From Nemopilema nomurai (Eukaryota > Cnidaria > Scyphozoa > Rhizostomeae > Rhizostomatidae), in assembly GCA_003864495.1 (NCBI GenBank), contig ML133431.1, positions 111,955-175,954 of the forward strand: 64,000 bases of DNA, written 5' to 3'. A model generated the notes under the pieces. It did not search any database. It was not told the DNA's origin and saw only the letters and a list, made by a program, of their open reading frames with translations. Positions 1 through 12,114 of the stretch are shown here, one piece after another. A program made the translations under genes and the position numbers. The stretch's first letter is position 1, and each line of letters starts with the position of its first letter.

Positions 1-779
1 AAAGAATTTGATGCTAACTTGTTCGAAACTTTAACAAAAAAACAATTATCACCAGCCCAAAACCGTCAAATTGCTGTGATTAAAAACCAAGAACCAATTG
101 TTAAAGATATCACTTGAGCACAAAACCAATTTAAACAATATCAGTATCCAATTTATTTTTATGATTTTGAAACCACAGCAACGCCAATTCCCGTTTTTAA
201 AGATTCGCAACCTTATTTACAAATTCCGTTTCAATTTTCGATTCACATTCTTGAACATCCAAACCAAAATCAAACTGAATTAAAACAAATTACGTTTTTA
301 GCTAGTGATCGTTCTGATCCGCGTTTACAGTTTACGCGTGCTTTAATTAATGGTTTACAAAAATTTGGTCCCGGAAGTTACGTTGCATATCATAAAGCAT
401 TTGAAATCACGATTTTAAGAAAACTTTTATTTTTTTTGCATCCCAACTAACATCGACTGAAATTTCAACACTCGAAATGATTATTCAAAAAACGTTAGAT
501 ATTAAAGATTTTTTTTGTGATTTAAATATTTATTTACCACAATTTTACGGTTCGTTATCAATTAAAAAAACCCTTCCCGCTTTTGATAACCAATTTTCAT
601 ATCAAAATTTAACGATTCAAAAAGGTGATCAAGCAAGCGCTTTATATTTTAGTTTTTTATATGAAATCACTAATCAGATTGAATGAATGCAAAATCGTCA
701 AAATTTATTAAAATATTGTAGTTATGATACGCTTGCAATGGTTATTTTATTTAAAAAAATCAAAAAATTAGTTTTTTAA
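1..779 (+). pseudogene. DUF2779-like protein, C-terminal part, frameshifted
   Basis: The gene enters from the left edge, so its start is missing. The visible protein carries a YFYDFETT segment and a later AYHKAFE segment, the layout of the DUF2779 family, which resembles a DEDD exonuclease core common in mycoplasmas; the biochemical role is inferred only. The frame open from base 1 stops at 448-450. Sense coding continues in another frame (LTSTEISTLEM onward) to a TAA at 777-779. The switch lies at a run of eight T at 430-437, and one more T would join both parts. The 3' end overlaps the convergent trmD end by 12 bases. Family assignment is moderately sure; whether the break is real or a sequencing error is open. 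Confidence 0.6.
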
Positions 780-1505
780 TTTTTTTAATCAAGTTTTTTC
801 AATTGCGCTTAATTTGTATTTTTTTAATAAATCTGGTCGTTTAAGGGCGGTTTTTAATAAGGCTTTTTGATGACGTCATTTTTCAATTTTTGCATGATGA
901 CCTGATAATAAGATTTTTGGAACCGTTTGATTTTGAAATTTAATTGGTTTTGTATAAACGGGATGATCTAATAAATTATTCGAAAATGACTCATTAACAA
1001 TTGATTCAAGTTTAATTACGTTTGGGCGCAATCTAATTATTGTATCGGCGACAACCATTGCGCTGATTTCACCATTGGTTAAAATATAATCACCAATCGA
1101 AATTTCGATATCAACTCATTTCCGAATTCGTTCATCAAATCCTTCATAATGACCAGCAATTAAAACAAGATGATTTTTATTTGATGCCAATTTTTTTGCT
1201 AATTGTTGATCAAATTTCTCTCCCTGTGGAGTTAATAAAATGATAAATGGTTTTTCCGGTGCAATTGTTTTTTTAATGTATTGTAAAGCATTTCAAATTG
1301 GTTCTGGTTTTAAAACCATTCCTTTACCTGGACCGTATTGATAATCATCAATCATTTGATGTTTACCAATTCCAAAATCACGTAAATTAATATTATGAAT
1401 TTCTAATTGTTGATTTGTAATTGCTTTTTTAACAATTGAATGTTTTTGGAATGATTCAAGAAAATCAGGAAAACCACTTAGAAAATAAAGTTGCAATTTT
1501 GACAT
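768..1505 (-). CDS. trmD: tRNA (guanine-37-N1)-methyltransferase TrmD
   Basis: TrmD transfers a methyl group from S-adenosylmethionine to N1 of G37 next to the anticodon and so prevents frameshifting. The 245-aa product has the expected length and shows the [13 protein letters not shown] segment near residue 60, then [13 protein letters not shown] and [11 protein letters not shown], the trefoil-knot SAM site of the SpoU-TrmD superfamily. Several Trp residues are encoded by TGA. It is the last gene of the rpsP-khpA-trmD cluster, starting 11 bases after khpA ends; rimM, which lies in this position in many Firmicutes, is absent here. The stop was placed at 768-770 after reading TGA at 789-791 as Trp. 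Confidence 0.95.
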
Positions 1506-1516
1506 TTAATTTAAAA

Positions 1517-1771
1517 CTATTTTTCAATTTTTAATGTTGCTTGACAATTATTTAAATAACTTTTAATTCTTAATAAATTTGATAAAAGATTGATAACACG
1601 ACCTTTTTTTCCAACAATTTTACCATAATAGCTTTCATCACAATAAATGATCACGCACACTTCGGATTTATTATTTTTAGTGTTTTGAACTTTAAATTCT
1701 GCAACGACAATCGGATGATTTTCGCCAAACAAATAATTAATTAGTTTTTGAACTAAATTAGCATAAATCAT
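1517..1771 (-). CDS. khpA: KH-domain RNA-binding protein KhpA
   Basis: An 84-aa single KH-domain protein. The RNA-binding loop is visible as V-G-K-K-G-R (GxxG, residues 54-57), followed by a helix and strand ending in TLKIEK. In Firmicutes and Mollicutes KhpA sits between rpsP and trmD, as here, and binds many RNAs together with KhpB, affecting cell division and elongation. It starts 5 bases after the rpsP stop codon and is probably cotranscribed and translationally coupled with it. Length and position leave little doubt. Confidence 0.9.
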   Translation of the reverse strand: MIYANLVQKLINYLFGENHPIVVAEFKVQNTKNNKSEVCVIIYCDESYYGKIVGKKGRVINLLSNLLRIKSYLNNCQATLKIEK

Positions 1772-1776
1772 TGATT

Positions 1777-2013
1777 TTAAATTTTAATTTTTGCTTTTTT
1801 TAAAATTGCTTTAACAGTTAATGTTGGTTGTGCCCCGACTTTTAACCATTTAATTGCTAATTCGTGATTGAGATCTCATGTTTTACGCAATGGATAATAA
1901 TGACCAATTTTTTCTAAATATTTGCCATCACGATTTTTTCGACTATCGATTGCTACAATTTGATAGGAAGGTAATTTAATTCTTCCTGTACGTCGTAATC
2001 TTAATTTAACCAT
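1777..2013 (-). CDS. rpsP: 30S ribosomal protein S16
   Basis: A 78-aa basic protein beginning [11 protein letters not shown] and continuing with [11 protein letters not shown] and [10 protein letters not shown], the standard S16 signature. S16 binds 16S rRNA early in small-subunit assembly. It heads the conserved rpsP-khpA-trmD group and starts 29 bases after the GAPDH-like gene ends, with a purine-rich stretch upstream of the ATG, so it is probably part of the same transcript. Tryptophan is encoded by TGA in the body of the gene. Confidence 0.96.
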
Positions 2014-2042
2014 ATCTTATTTACTCTCTACCTATTTTCAAA

Positions 2043-3110
2043 TTAATTTGCCATAAACTCCAATGTTTTAAATATTGAAATGGCATTTGATGATTCTGGA
2101 TCATATCATAAACCAGTTTTTAAAATTTTATTATTTTTAGTTTGTAAAATCTTAATTGAATTACTGTCAATGATTGCAAAATGATTAGTTGAAACAACAT
2201 CTTGACTTGTTAATTTCATTGATTCTTCAAAAGCAATTAAACTATCACCAATACCGCGAATTAATTCATGAATTTTTTCTGGATCATGAATTTCACTCAT
2301 TCCTAAAGTAACATTTAAATATGCACCGCCACGAATTGGCACTGTCAAACTTTCACCTTCGACAATAATTGGATCGTTTGAAGAATAACGATTTTTATCT
2401 AAAATAAATTTTAAAGTTAAGACTTTATCATCAATGTTATTTTGAATAATGTTATTAATGATCGAACGTTGATAAAAAACACCACGTTTTCCTTTCACAA
2501 AATCATCAATTAAAACTTGATGATTGCTTGGACCTGATCAAATTTGAAAGCAACAAGTACCAATTTTTAATTTTCGACTAAGTTTTTTGATTAAATTAGT
2601 TAAAATTACCACTTCAATTTGTGCAATATAGACAATTTTAGTTTTCGCTTTCACAATTTTAGTATGATTAACTCCAAATACAATTGGTTCAAGATTATTT
2701 TTTCAAATTTTACGATCATCAATTGTGCTTATAACATAACGTTTAACGGAATCAGCGTATTTTTCCAATCCTTTTTGCTTAACATTAGCATCAAGATTGA
2801 TCAAAATATCGATATTCAGTTTTTTCATTGTATTTTCATCAAAATTTTTACTGTCAAATATTGTAATTTCGTAACTTTTTTGATCGGCAAAAGTAAATTT
2901 AATTTTGGTATTATCAACATTTTTTTCGATATCAGTGCATTGTCCTCAAAATTTTCCGTGATTACTATCATTTTGAATAAAAGCAATCACTTCCTCAGGA
3001 ATATAAGGCGTTACAATTCCAACTAATTCAAAATTTTCATTTCTTAAAAGATGAAAAAAAATTAACTTTCCGGAACGTGTCAAATTATTGATTAAAATTT
3101 TTTGTTTCAT
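2043..3110 (-). CDS. GAPDH-like protein lacking the catalytic cysteine
   Basis: A 355-aa protein with the fold order of glyceraldehyde-3-phosphate dehydrogenase: an N-terminal nucleotide-binding start (ILINNLTRSGKL), a central GVNH segment, and a C-terminal region with LTVPIRGGAYLNVTLGM, matching the RVPtpxxSvvdL region of GAPDH. The active-site SCTTN motif should follow the GVNH segment, but here the aligned stretch reads VYIAQIEVVILTN, without the cysteine. It is therefore unlikely to be a normal glycolytic enzyme. It lies in a translation/replication operon between dnaI and rpsP, not with glycolytic genes. A regulatory or binding role is possible but unproven. Family call is by pattern recognition only. 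Confidence 0.6.
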
Positions 3111-3138
3111 TAATATTTAATTGATAAATGTTATTTTA

Positions 3139-4035
3139 TCATTTTTCTATTAGCTTTACTTTTAAATTATAAATTGCACTTTTGTGAAAAATAAGATTAT
3201 AAAATTCGTAAGCTTTTTGCATTTCAATTTTAGAATTATTATAAATATAAATTTTTTCAAATTCTTTTTGTGATAATTTGCTAATAAGAATGGTTTTTAA
3301 ATCGTAATTTTTTCTTGTTTTAAGTAAGTTAATCATAAATTCATCCCGAATAATTGCATTATTATTTTCAAAACCAAGATCATCAATTACCAAAAGATCA
3401 ACCGATGCTAACTGCCGTAAAAACGTTTGTAAACCTTTTTTTTGATTTCAACAATCTTTGATATTAAAAACAATTGTACGTGCATTAATAAAAGCAACTT
3501 TTTTTTGCATTTTTTTGATGTAAGCATTACAAAATAAAACACTAAAAAGCGTTTTACCAGTTCCGGAAGGACCATGAATAAATAAGTTTAAAGCTTTTGT
3601 TGTATTAGATAATAATTGATCAAAATGATTTCATAATAAACTAATTTCCAATTCACTTTGTAAATCTTGATAATCATTAAATCTTTTGTTTAAAAATTTC
3701 TTCGGAAAATCGTTGTAAGAATAATATTTCAAAACGTTCAAAAATAATTGTCGAAAATGAGGACATTTAGTGATTTTAAAAAATAAATTTCCATTATCAA
3801 ATTTAATAATGTAACGATAGCCAACAATTTTTTGACGACAGTTTTGTTCTGACATCAAATCATATGATATAAAATATTGTTTCAACATCTCAACTTTTTG
3901 TTGCAGTTTTTCTTCTCAACGATTTGGAAATGCACTTTGAAATTCTATAATCACTTGTTTAAATTCGTCATTAGTTTCAAAATGTTTTTTATACAATAAA
4001 TAAATTTCATTATTTAATTTTTTTGTTTTTAGCAT
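3139..4035 (-). CDS. dnaI: DnaI-like replicative helicase loader (AAA+ ATPase)
   Basis: A 298-aa protein whose C-terminal half is an AAA+ ATPase: Walker A FIHGPSGTGKT, Walker B LLVIDDLGFE, and a sensor-like LISKLSQKEF. The N-terminal half is helical and less conserved, as in DnaI/DnaC loaders that place the DnaB-type helicase on the origin. It starts 2 bases after the stop of the DnaB/DnaD-like gene, the usual dnaB-dnaI pair of Firmicutes and mollicutes. The start ATG at 4033-4035 gives MLKTKKLNNE; a later Met (3888) would lose the conserved N-terminal helix. Confidence 0.8.
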
Positions 4036-4037
4036 TA

Positions 4038-4844
4038 TTAATAATTAAAAATTTTTTGAAAGTTAAAGTGTTTTTTGATTACTTTCTTTTCTTCGTTTTT
4101 AGCAATTCATGCCGGTAAATGATCAAATTGTGAAGTTATTTTATAAATTGGTTGATTGCGAAACACGTTAAGTAAATATAATGTGAGTTTAGATTCATGA
4201 TTTAAAATTTTTTTAATTTTTAAAGTTAAAAAAATTTTTTCAAGATAAGTGCCATTAATTGAAGCGGTTTTAACTCACACAAAATCAACAATTTTTTGTA
4301 AAATTGAAATTGAAATCGCATTTTCAGCATAAAGTTTATTAATCATATAAAGATCGTGCAATTTTGCTTTTTGTTTGATTTGATTAGGTAATTGTAATTT
4401 TTTGATCACATTTAGTTCTTTCAAATTTGATTTTGGATTAATGTCAACAATTGTTTCTAATATTTGATCAATTTCAGTTTGTGATAATTTTTTTTTAACT
4501 TGATTAATTAACAATTGATCATTTAAAAATTCTTCAATTGTTTTCGGTGTTTTAAGATGAATTACATACAATTGTTTTGATGAATCAAATTTTCATTCAA
4601 TTAATTGATTGAATTGTAAAATTTGTAATTTTTGTTCTAATTCTAAATTATCGATTTTTAAAAATTTTGTTAAAATTGATAATGAAAAATTGTTTTCGTT
4701 CTTTTTTAATAACGCTAAATTACGAAAATAAAAAATTAGAGAAATTAATTTTTGATCTAAAAACGCACCGTATAAAAGTATTAATACTTGCTCTTCAAAT
4801 ATTTGTGGTTGTTGAATAAAATTAACTTGATAGTATTTAGACAT
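4038..4844 (-). CDS. DnaB/DnaD-like replication initiation protein
   Basis: A 268-aa protein rich in Lys, Leu and Ile with an N-terminal winged-helix-like region (MSKYYQVNFIQQPQIF, then LLYGAFLDQ) and a C-terminal helical region resembling DnaD/DnaB-type primosome proteins. The assignment rests mostly on its tight coupling to dnaI (2-base gap) in the conserved order fpg, dnaB, dnaI seen in low-GC Gram-positive relatives. In those bacteria the protein helps DnaI load the replicative helicase. Sequence motifs in this family are weak, so the call is moderate. Confidence 0.6.
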
Positions 4845-4913
4845 AATAGAGTTATTTTATATGGTTTTTAATTTTTATAAGCGCTTTTTTCAAAATTTTT
4901 ATTTGTTTAATCA

Positions 4914-5732
4914 TTATTTTTGACAATATTCACAAAAATATGTTCCACGTTGATTTAATTTAATTTTTTGAATCAAATTTTGACATTTTAAACATGGTAA
5001 ATTTTTTCGTCCATAGACTTGTAAAAATTGAAAATAATCACCTTTTTTATAATTAATATAATAACTTTTAACCGTTGTTCCACCTTCATTAATTGCTTTT
5101 GTTAAAATGCGTCTTGTTTCAATTAATAATTGGGTAATTTTAGCTTTATTTAATTGATTTACTAAAGTTTGAGGATGTAATTGGGAACTATATAAAATTT
5201 CTGAAGCATAAATATTACCAATTCCACTCATAATTTTTTGTTCTAATAACGCTGATTTAACATTAATACGACGTTTTTTTCAATTATTTCATAAATATTG
5301 TGAATTGATATTTTTTGCAAATGGATCTGGACCAACTCGATTTAAAAATGATTGATGATTAATGTTTTTAATTGAAGATAAATGAATCGTTGCAAATTTA
5401 CGCGAATCAATAAATTGACATCATTTTTGATTATCTAGTTGGAAATCTAAAATTAAATGGCGTTTTTTTAAATTAGTTGTTGAATTGATTAAAAATTTTC
5501 CTTCCATTCGTAAATGAATAATTAAAACATCACGTTGGAAAAAAAATAATAAATATTTTCCTCGCCGTTCGATTGTTTTAAAAGTGGCGTTTTTCAATCG
5601 TTTTTGCAACAGTGAAATGGTGGTGTTTTTTAACGCTTTCTTTTCATGCAAATATATATTAACAATTTTGCGATTTTTTAAATGTGATATTAAAAATTGA
5701 CGATAATTTTCTACTTCTGGTAATTCTGGCAT
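4914..5732 (-). CDS. mutM: Formamidopyrimidine-DNA glycosylase
   Basis: A 272-aa bifunctional glycosylase/AP lyase that removes oxidised purines such as 8-oxoguanine. The catalytic N-terminus MPELPEVE is intact, giving Pro2 and Glu3. LIIHLRMEGKFL, the helix-two-turn-helix GIGNIYASEILY, and the C-terminal zinc finger (CLKC ... CEYC) are all present. It follows the exonuclease gene by 4 bases, matching the polA-mutM pairing common in Firmicutes. Length is normal and no residue is missing. Confidence 0.95.
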
Positions 5733-5736
5733 AATT

Positions 5737-6636
5737 TTATAAAAAAAATTTTTTTTGACGTTGATTGTGTAATTTATTTTTATTTATTAAAGATTTCATG
5801 TTGTAATCAACAAATAGTTTTTGAATAATACCGTTATCAAAATCGACGATTGATTTTGAAAAATTAATTTTAATTTCAACATCATTTTTTAATGTCGCAA
5901 TCTTTTTAATAAAATTTGCTTGATTGATAATGGCTTGATTTGCAAATTTTATTTGTAATTTATTGGGTAATTGTGTTTGATTGGCGAAAATATTTTTTAA
6001 ATTATTGTATTTTTGCAATAATTTTTTGGCAGTTTTTGGACCAATTCCCGTAATACCAGGTAAATTATCTGATTTATCACCAACTAAAGATTTATAATCT
6101 GGAATTTGTTGTGGTTGAAGTTGGATTAATTTTTCAAAATTTGCTTGATTAATTAGTTTTAATTTACTAATACCGGTTTGAAAAAACATAATTTCAACAT
6201 TTGAATTAACCAATTGTAAAAGATCTTGATCGCCACTTAACACACTAATTTTTGGTTGTTTTATTTTTTTTTCAATTAAATTAATCAAGCTAGCAATTAA
6301 ATCATCTGCTTCATGATTTTGATCTTCAATGAAGGTGATTTTTAATGCTTTTAAAAACGTTTTAAACAATGGAATTTGTTCAATTAAAGTTTCTGGTGTT
6401 TTTTGTCGCTGTGCTTTATAATTTTTATATTCTTGATGACGGAAGGTGTTTTTTCCTAAATCAAAAGTTACCACAACTTGATCAAAATTTTGATCAATTA
6501 AAAGTCGTTTTAACATTTTTAAACTAATAAAAACACCATTTGTTGTTTGTTGGTCAAGTTGTTTTTTTAATAAATGTTGCGTTGCATAATAAGCACGATA
6601 TAAAAAAGCATTTCCATCAATAATTAAAAATTTCAT
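5737..6636 (-). CDS. 5'-3' exonuclease (PolA N-terminal domain type)
   Basis: A 299-aa stand-alone flap/5'-3' exonuclease, as found in mycoplasmas that lack full-length DNA polymerase I. The N-terminus MKFLIIDGNAFLYRAYYA holds the first metal-binding Asp. EADDLIASL, LSGDQDLLQLV and the helix-hairpin-helix part GDKSDNLPGITGIGPKTA follow in the normal order. It removes RNA primers and flaps during replication and repair. It starts 16 bases downstream of the large membrane-anchored gene and ends 4 bases before mutM. Confidence 0.92.
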   Translation of the reverse strand: MKFLIIDGNAFLYRAYYATQHLLKKQLDQQTTNGVFISLKMLKRLLIDQNFDQVVVTFDLGKNTFRHQEYKNYKAQRQKTPETLIEQIPLFKTFLKALKITFIEDQNHEADDLIASLINLIEKKIKQPKISVLSGDQDLLQLVNSNVEIMFFQTGISKLKLINQANFEKLIQLQPQQIPDYKSLVGDKSDNLPGITGIGPKTAKKLLQKYNNLKNIFANQTQLPNKLQIKFANQAIINQANFIKKIATLKNDVEIKINFSKSIVDFDNGIIQKLFVDYNMKSLINKNKLHNQRQKKFFL

Positions 6637-6652
6637 AAATGTTATCTATCTC

Positions 6653-9600
6653 TTAATTTAATTTACCTTTTGTTCGTCAGTAATTACTTACTTTATACAC
6701 TGGTACAAATAATTCATTTTGATTACCTTTAAATGGACTTAAAATAAACGCTCTTTTTAAGAAAGCTTTTTCCGCTTCATTCAAGTTATTATCTTGATCA
6801 AAATTTTGAACAGCTGCTAATTTAGCATTATCTCAAATTTCTAATCGACCATTTGCAAATGGATTTTGGCTATCGTATCGGTATCAATAAGTAGTATAGT
6901 CTACTCAGTTGTTTTTAACATCTTCTCTATAAACTAAACTGTATTGCTTATCAGTTAATTGGTTTTGATTTAGTTCATAATATTTATTTAATGCATTTAA
7001 TCCTCCAAACAATTTTAACGCGTTTTTTTGATTCGCATTTAAGGCAATTATTTTTTGATACAGATCGCTATTTGTTGAAACTTGACTTATACTAAAACCT
7101 AATTGATTCAAAAGATTTGAAAAAATAGTTGGTTTTGCTGAAAGAAGCGCATTTTTTAAACGCAAGAAAATTAACATATTACTGATTGCTTCTTGATTTG
7201 ATGATGTTTGTTTTTTAAATTCAACTTCAATATTGCCGACTGATAATTTGTTTTTAATTTGATCTAATTGTACTTTAGTGATTGTCTCTTGTAAGGTTTT
7301 TTCTTTCGCAAGATTAATAAATTTTCCTTCCGTATTAAAATCTTCCAATTTTATACTTAATGTTTGAAACATATCGATGTTGAATAATTTTAATAAACTA
7401 ATATTTTTCTGGTTGGAATTAAGAAATATTCTAAGATCATCGTAATAGAAAAGATTAGCAATGTTTTTAATATTAAAATCTAAAATTGCTTTTAATTGAT
7501 CGTTTTTGTAAAGATAAAATTCATCATTTTCCAATACTTTAAAATCAATTTTTAAATTTGTCATTATGTTTTTCATATGTTGTTGTAATTCGGAATCAAA
7601 ACTATCGTATTTATCTTTAATTTCAATTAATTTATTAATAACTTTATCGTACAACAAATCATTTAAATCTTTAATTTTCATATTTCAAACCGCATTTCTT
7701 TGTTGATTAGTAAAACTACGATCGATTAATTTACTATGTTTAATTTTGCCATCGTTTTCAAAATCGTCTGCTTTTAAATTATAACGTGCTGGAAAAGCGA
7801 TTTTATATTCTTTAATTAATAAAATTTTATCTTTAATTTCGGAATATGATGAGAATTTTAAATTTAACTGTGTATTAGTAATTTCATCATTATCTTGTTG
7901 AATAAAATGTTTTAATTGCGTTTGAAAAATACTTCTTCCAAAATAAATAATTTTGAAAACATTTTGTTCATAACGTAAAAGTAAATTATAATCATCGAAA
8001 GTAGTTTTATCATAAATGTTTACTAATAAGAATTTTTTCTGTTCTGCGTTCGGATCGGAAATATATTTGCGAATTTTTAAATTTTCAACAATATTTTTAT
8101 CGTAATAAACATTCGGTTTTGGTCCATTATCAAGAATTCTTTGATAAATTGTTCGTAAATCATTATTATTAGCTTTTAAAAGCGCAATAATACGTTTTTG
8201 TAAATTATTATCAATAATTTCTTTAAAATTATCTGGTTGTAATAAAATATTTTTTGAAATTCGTACTTTTCACAATTTCGCAAGCCATTTTTTTAAATCG
8301 ATCATTCATTTAGCGGAATCATTTCTCGCAATCAATTCTTTTAATTTAGCTTTTAAATAATTGTTATTAATGTTGTTATAATAACTAGAATAAATGGATA
8401 AAATTTGCAATAAATCAAGTTCTTTTTTTGTACCTGGCGGCGAATTAAAAAAATTATCATTTATTGCGATCTTTTTAACATCCAAATAAATTTTAATTTT
8501 ATAAATTAATTTTAAAAAAACATCATTTATTGCTTCAATTATTTGCGAATTAATTTTTGTTTCATCTCATTCTTTGAAAAGAATGTTATTTTGATCGATT
8601 GTTTGTGTTTTTAAATGTATATAACGTAAAAAATCACTTATCAATCCGACAATTTCATTAAATACTATTTTATTATTAAACTTTACATTAATTAATGGAT
8701 TGAAATAATCAGTTGCAGAAAGCAAAACTTTAATTTGAATAAATTTTTTACGATCAGTACTTAATCTAATTACCATGCTTTGTTTTTCTAAAACATAAAG
8801 TTTTAGCGCTTTAGCAACTTGTTTGATTGTAATTTTTTGTTGCTGTAAATTTGTATTTAAATCAGCAATTTTAATTAAATTTAAATTATATTCATTTTCT
8901 CATTTGGTTTCTCAATTATTATTTACATCAATTTTATCGTTTAAATTGAATCATTTAGGATTTTGTGCAATCAATTTTTTTAAAAGTGCAGTTTGTCTTG
9001 AAATTGTTTTTTGTGCTTCGATTTTAACAATTTTATTTAAAATATTTTTATAATTTTCATTATTATTGACATCAAAATTAGATCCTAAAATTATATTTAT
9101 TCTTTTTTCAAATTCACCGATTGCTTTATCAGGTGTTGAAAAACGTTTTTTAAAATCGTCATCAACGACAAAATTAGTTTCTCTAATTTTTTTTAATAAT
9201 AAATCAAATTGATAAATTGCATTACCAATTTTGATGTAATCATCGTTATTTGATGGTTTATTAAAAATAGCTTTTATTAATCCGCTTGCCATTATTTTTA
9301 ACGAAAAAAATGCATTTTGCACCAATGTTTTTTCGGTAAATTGTTTTTCAAACATCAATTTTTTTTGCTTTAAGATATTCAATAAAAATTTTACATCAAT
9401 GCTTGATTGTGATTTAATTTCTAATGCTTTTTGATAATTCAAATTTCTTTGTCATAATTTGTTTAAATCACCTTCAAAATAAAACGGATCAAAGATAAAA
9501 TTATCATTTTGTGAATCGATAATTGTTTGGGATTTTGATGGTGGTAAAATTGGATTTGAAGCTAAACTTTTTTGTTGATTGTTTAAATTCGATTGCGAAT

Positions 9601-9706
9601 TTATATTATTGAATACCATTTTTTTTGGAATGCTAAAAAAAACACCAGTTATAATTAAATTAACTAATAAAAAACTTGATACTTTACTTAAATTATGTTT
9701 TTTCAT
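6653..9706 (-). CDS. Large membrane-anchored or secreted protein, unknown
   Basis: A 1017-aa protein with many TGA Trp codons and no internal TAA or TAG. The N-terminus has a short basic stretch then a single hydrophobic helix (SSFLLVNLIITGVFFSI), so it is probably secreted or anchored with the bulk outside. There is no lipobox Cys. The rest is Asn/Lys/Leu-rich and helical with no recognisable enzymatic motif. Its start codon directly abuts the stop of the 765-aa gene upstream, so the two are translationally coupled. Both lie head-to-head with the giant FtsX permease, which suggests a shared export or envelope process. Confidence 0.65.
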
Positions 9707-12004
9707 TTAATTATTTAATTCCTTCAACTCAGTAATTTGAATTTCCGAATTTGAATTAAGATTTATTTTCGCTCGATATTTATATTTTTTAGATTTAATT
9801 AAAAATTTATTTTCTGTTTCAATAGTATATTGAATAAAATTGTATCCGTTGATTATTTTTTTTTCTGTTTTAATTGTATAAATTCAATTTTCAGGATCGA
9901 TCATATTTCAAAATTTATCAATTTTTGCTTCAAAATAAAATTCACCAAGAAAACTAATATTTTCAATTTGCTTACTATATTTATTTTTGATTGCTAAAAT
10001 TATTTTAAAAAACTTTCCAATAAAGGTATTATCATCAATGATTTCTTTTTTAAAACCAAGTAATTCAAAAATTTTATTTTTAATGCTTTCATCAGTAATA
10101 ATTTTTTCACCTTGTTCAGCTTTTCATTTTGAAAATTCATAAATAGTGTTAGCGAAAATATCAATTAAATCCATGAATCTAATGATAACATCGATTATTT
10201 CGTTATCTTTTAGATATTGAGCAAAAATTTTAACAATTTCGCCAACATCATTTCAAACTGGATTTTTTCTTTGTCCATAAAGCAACCCAATTGTTGTTCA
10301 AATTCAAAAATTAATGTTAATTTCTTGACCAACTTTTTTATTTAAAATTTTATCTGACAATAAAAATTTTAATAAATTTTTTAAAATAATTATCATATCA
10401 ATTAATGACTTTTTAAATTTTGGATTGATTGTTCCGGCATTTTTTGATATAGTTTCAAATTGGTTTTTTATTTCATTAACTTTAGCGCTTAAATCTTGAA
10501 TTGTTTGTTGATTATCAAAGATATGACTTAAATTTTGAATTTTAAAATTACCAAAAATTTTAGTCGAAATTTTCAAAAAATTTTCAATTTTTGTTTTTCA
10601 TTTAAAATAATTTAAAATTTTTGGTTTGATATAACTATTTAAAATAAAATAAATTCACGGTTTTCCATCAGGAGATAATAATTTCTTTACCACTCCTGAT
10701 GTGATTTCTAAATTTGGATTATTTTTAACAATGTTTTCAAATTCATCTATAAAACCATTTAAAACAAAATCAAATTTTTTTGCATTACTAAACAATCCAT
10801 TTTCAAAAAAGATTAATAAATCATTCAGTACGTCATTAAGATATTTTTTGGGCTGTAAATTAGAATTTTTTTCTTCATTGGCGTCAAATAGATATTCAAT
10901 TAAATTAACATTAAATAAATTCAAAATAATTTGCAAATTTTTGGTATTAATAGTTTTCGATAATAAATCCTGTCAGTTAATATTATTGAAATTAGTAATT
11001 TTTAAAATTTCATCTTTAATTGAATTAATTAAATTTGCACCATTAAAATAATGTAATTTTGCAAACAATTGATCTATTTCAATATTTGCTTCTTGGGTAA
11101 GTTTTATGAATTCAATATTTTGTTTTGGCGACAAATTTTTCCGAAAAATAGTTTTCAGATAATCAATTTTTTCAAGTTTGTTATTTTTTAATTGTGTGAT
11201 TTTTTGATAAAACGGATTAATAATATTAGTTCATAATTTTCAGAATTCCAATACAAAATCAACATTAATATTTTTAACAATGTTATTTATTTTTTTATCC
11301 TTGAAAAAATTAATTAAATCTTTATTTTCTAAAACTTTTTCTAATTTATTGAAAACTAATTTAATTTCGTTACTAATTTGTTCATTTTGCAAAAATCCTC
11401 TAAGTTGAGAAATATTTTTTTGATTTTCGGGATTAATAAACGATATTCAATCTTTAAATTGTTTAAAAAAATATCGTTTTACGTCATTAATAGTAGTGTT
11501 TTTTAAAACATCGTAATAAACAGGATCATTTGGTTGGACGATTTTTACGTCCTGATTTTCTTTTTGAAAGACTTTGTCTCAATCGTCTCAAATCAATCTT
11601 CAAAAGATTGGCGAGATAAATTTATGTCCAAAATCACTTTTTTGACCTCAATAATTTTTTCCTTCAGTAAATTGAGCGACAAATGTTCTAAGTCCAGGAT
11701 AAATCCTAAATGGAGTTAATAATTCAAATTGTGCAGCAATTTTAACTCAATTTTTATGTTTATCGGGTTTATCGATACCTAAAAATTTTTTCACTAAAAA
11801 CATTGTATTTGTCAATCCAACAAGTTTTTTTTCAAATATTTTTTGATCTTTTTTTTCAATCGATCTAAATTTTTTATTTTCAATTTTAGCTTTTATGTTT
11901 TGATTTTGAAAATAAGTTATAATTGAAACAGACGAAATTGAAATGATTAAAATTAAAAATAATAATATAATTTTTAGTTTATGAATGAAGTTTTTACTTA
12001 ACAT
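9707..12004 (-). CDS. Membrane-anchored protein, unknown
   Basis: A 765-aa protein with one N-terminal membrane segment (KIILLFLILIISISSVSIITYF, about residues 11-32) and a large Lys/Asn-rich extracytoplasmic part. The region after the anchor is helical, with Trp residues largely encoded by TGA. No known domain was recognised. The stop TAA touches the ATG of the next gene (9706), so the pair is coupled. It diverges from the giant permease gene across a 110-base promoter region, a hint of functional linkage. Length is set by ATG 12002-12004; a purine-rich site upstream is weak. Confidence 0.65.
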
Positions 12005-12038
12005 TGTTATTTTATTTTAGTTTTTTTGGTTTATCATA

Positions 12039-12073
12039 ATTATAGAAGATTCTTTTTAAGTTTATTCTATAAT
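12039..12073. promoter_or_regulatory. Divergent promoter region between membrane-protein genes
   Basis: Two exact TATAAT -10 boxes lie back to back: on the minus strand at 12039-12044 (35 bases before the 765-aa gene start) and on the plus strand at 12068-12073 (42 bases before the permease start). No good -35 box is seen for either, as is common in mycoplasmas. Confidence 0.5.
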
Positions 12074-12114
12074 AATTTTTTTGATTTTGAATCTAACTTT
12101 AAATTAAACTTAAT

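Noticed and set aside
2619..3026. A 135-codon plus-strand frame
   Set aside because: It is opposite the GAPDH-like gene and has the Phe/Ile-rich look of an AT-rich shadow frame.
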